A stretch of DNA of 64,000 nucleotides. Source: Lentilactobacillus buchneri (GTDB lineage: Bacteria; Bacillota; Bacilli; Lactobacillales; Lactobacillaceae). Location of the stretch: the NCBI RefSeq assembly GCF_018314255.1, contig NZ_CP073066.1, positions 1,798,001 to 1,862,000 of the forward strand, in the 5' to 3' direction. Numbering within the stretch: position 1 is the stretch's first letter; every line of letters starts with the position of its first letter. Shown here one piece after another: positions 62,916 to 64,000 of the stretch. Under the pieces are notes generated by a model, which made no database searches, was not told the origin of the DNA, and saw only the letters and a list, made by a program, of their open reading frames with translations. The position numbers and the translations under genes were made by a program.

Positions 62916-64000
62916 TTGAAGAACAATTTGAAAAAATCACTTTTTGTGGGGATTGCTGCTTTAGGCTTCGTGGCCGTTGCCGGAACTGCCAATGCCACAC
63001 AAGCAAGTGCTAAAACATACGCCAAGGTAACCTCTAACAAGGCATTATCTGGCGATGCAACAACTCGTAACGTCAACTTTACCGGTGACGCAGCTTTATA
63101 CACTAAAGCCGGCACTGTTAAAGGCGCAAAAGTTGTCGCAGGTAAGACTACATTAGGAACTTTCGCTGACAGCAAGAGCTCACAACACAATGTTCGCGCA
63201 TACCGTGTTGCAACCACTAATCGCGGCTCAGTTTACTACAAGGTCGTTTCGTTTGACGGCCAATACCGTGGCTGGGTATACGGCGGCAAGTCAGCAACTG
63301 CATTTGGCGGTGGTGTTGAATCATACAGCACTACCACTGATCCTGCAGCAACTACTGACACAACTTCTTCAGCTTCATCAGCATCTTCAGCAACTTCAAC
63401 CAGCACCAGCAACCAAACCAATGGTTTAACTGCTGATCAAAAAGCTGCTACTTACAAGATTGCCAGTGTTGGTACTTCAAACGATGGTACTCAAGTAACT
63501 TACACTTACCCTGCATGGACGCAATACAAGAAGGGCCGCGTTATCACCGACTCTACTCCATACAAGGACGCAACTTTCAAGGTTACTGACCAAACCACTC
63601 GTACTCGCGAAGGCGACTTATGGGTTAAGATCGAAGCAACCGATTCAAAGAACAGCAAGGCCAATGGCTGGATCAAGTACAGCGGTTTGACTAAGACCAC
63701 TGATACCACTCCTTCAACTGACTTTGATGCCAACAAGAGTGTTAAGATTAACTTCCGTGACACGACTACTGGTAAGACGTTAGACAAGAGTGCTACTTGG
63801 ACCACTGCCTCAACTAACACTAAGCAAGGTGACTCAGTTGCCAGCTTGGTTAACAATGGTGGTTACAACTTGGCTGACTACATCAACAATCAGTTAACCG
63901 CACCAACTGGATATTCATTTGCCAGCAACAAGAACATCACACCTGATGTCACAACTGCTAAGTTTGGTGATACTTTGACTGTTGACGTTTCACCAGCTGC
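62916..64000 (+). CDS. slpB: glycosylated S-layer protein, partial (runs off window)
   Basis: The frame is open from TTG 62916 (GGAGGA seven bases upstream) to the window end, 361 codons. Signal peptide 1-32; wall-binding region [20 protein letters not shown] and [19 protein letters not shown]. At residues 140-170 comes a Thr/Ser/Ala insert absent from all the other paralogues, with SASSAS at exactly 152-157, the O-glycosylation site known from L. buchneri S-layer protein. Codon use is strongly biased to CGT, AAC, GAC and TAC, as in very highly expressed genes. With the long leader this is probably the main S-layer gene. Confidence 0.88.
   Translation, partial: MKNNLKKSLFVGIAALGFVAVAGTANATQASAKTYAKVTSNKALSGDATTRNVNFTGDAALYTKAGTVKGAKVVAGKTTLGTFADSKSSQHNVRAYRVATTNRGSVYYKVVSFDGQYRGWVYGGKSATAFGGGVESYSTTTDPAATTDTTSSASSASSATSTSTSNQTNGLTADQKAATYKIASVGTSNDGTQVTYTYPAWTQYKKGRVITDSTPYKDATFKVTDQTTRTREGDLWVKIEATDSKNSKANGWIKYSGLTKTTDTTPSTDFDANKSVKINFRDTTTGKTLDKSATWTTASTNTKQGDSVASLVNNGGYNLADYINNQLTAPTGYSFASNKNITPDVTTAKFGDTLTVDVSPA

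Overview
The window looks like chromosomal DNA of a heterofermentative lactobacillus, most likely Lentilactobacillus (L. buchneri / kefiri / hilgardii group). Reasons: lactobacillus-type Shine-Dalgarno sequences with frequent TTG starts, housekeeping genes of Lactobacillaceae type, and an array of brevis/buchneri-type S-layer genes. The last of these carries the serine motif SASSAS at residues 152-157, the place where the S-layer protein of L. buchneri is known to be O-glycosylated. No rRNA, tRNA or CRISPR array was seen.

Layout. 1-6.1 kb: purine interconversion (guaC, purA, divergent purB), an oxidoreductase and an orphan YafQ-like toxin. 6.1-6.9 kb is gene-free but holds three tandem minus-strand small-RNA genes with C-rich loops, each behind a TTCACA direct-repeat operator. 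6.9-16.9 kb: esterase, membrane proteins, glpK with a cre site, an RlmD-type rRNA methyltransferase without iron-sulfur cysteines, aldo/keto reductase, GNAT and SDR. 17-20 kb: a TPP-riboswitch thiamine salvage operon (thiM-thiD-thiE) whose leader is interrupted by large palindromic repeats. 20-32 kb: secreted proteins, a matrixin-like protease, a GH43-like enzyme with a cre site, two toxin-antitoxin (TA) loci, a MacB-like ABC transporter, degV and a DUF1836 gene. 32-36 kb: a large surface protein with an ISL3 element inserted at its stop codon. 36.6-45.9 kb: a divergent S-layer-like protein, riboswitch-controlled tenA, RelB/YafQ, an NlpC/P60 protein, an HPr paralogue with Met15 and Ser46 (Crh-like), an S53 protease, and a probable toxin-antitoxin-SecB-like chaperone (TAC) operon. 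46-64 kb: a sigma-factor locus and then seven more S-layer paralogues, interspersed with an IS30 element, a decayed MazEF, an alpha-carbonic anhydrase, a putative ADP-ribosyltransferase-fold gene with two small paralogous partners, and a secreted nuclease.

How it fits together. The second half is an accessory, cell-surface-centred region. It has eight S-layer-type genes (one frameshifted, one with an in-frame amber codon, one amino-terminal-only), two IS elements and most of the seven addiction-type loci. Small regulators recur: TTCACA-N5-TTCACA boxes before the sRNA genes and before the glycosylated S-layer gene suggest that one envelope-stress response regulator could connect them. GlpK without the PTS-target histidine and HPr-like protein without His15 both fit an organism that uses PTS components for carbon signalling rather than sugar uptake.

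Start codons were chosen by Shine-Dalgarno spacing. Family assignments come from recognising motifs by eye, without any database search.
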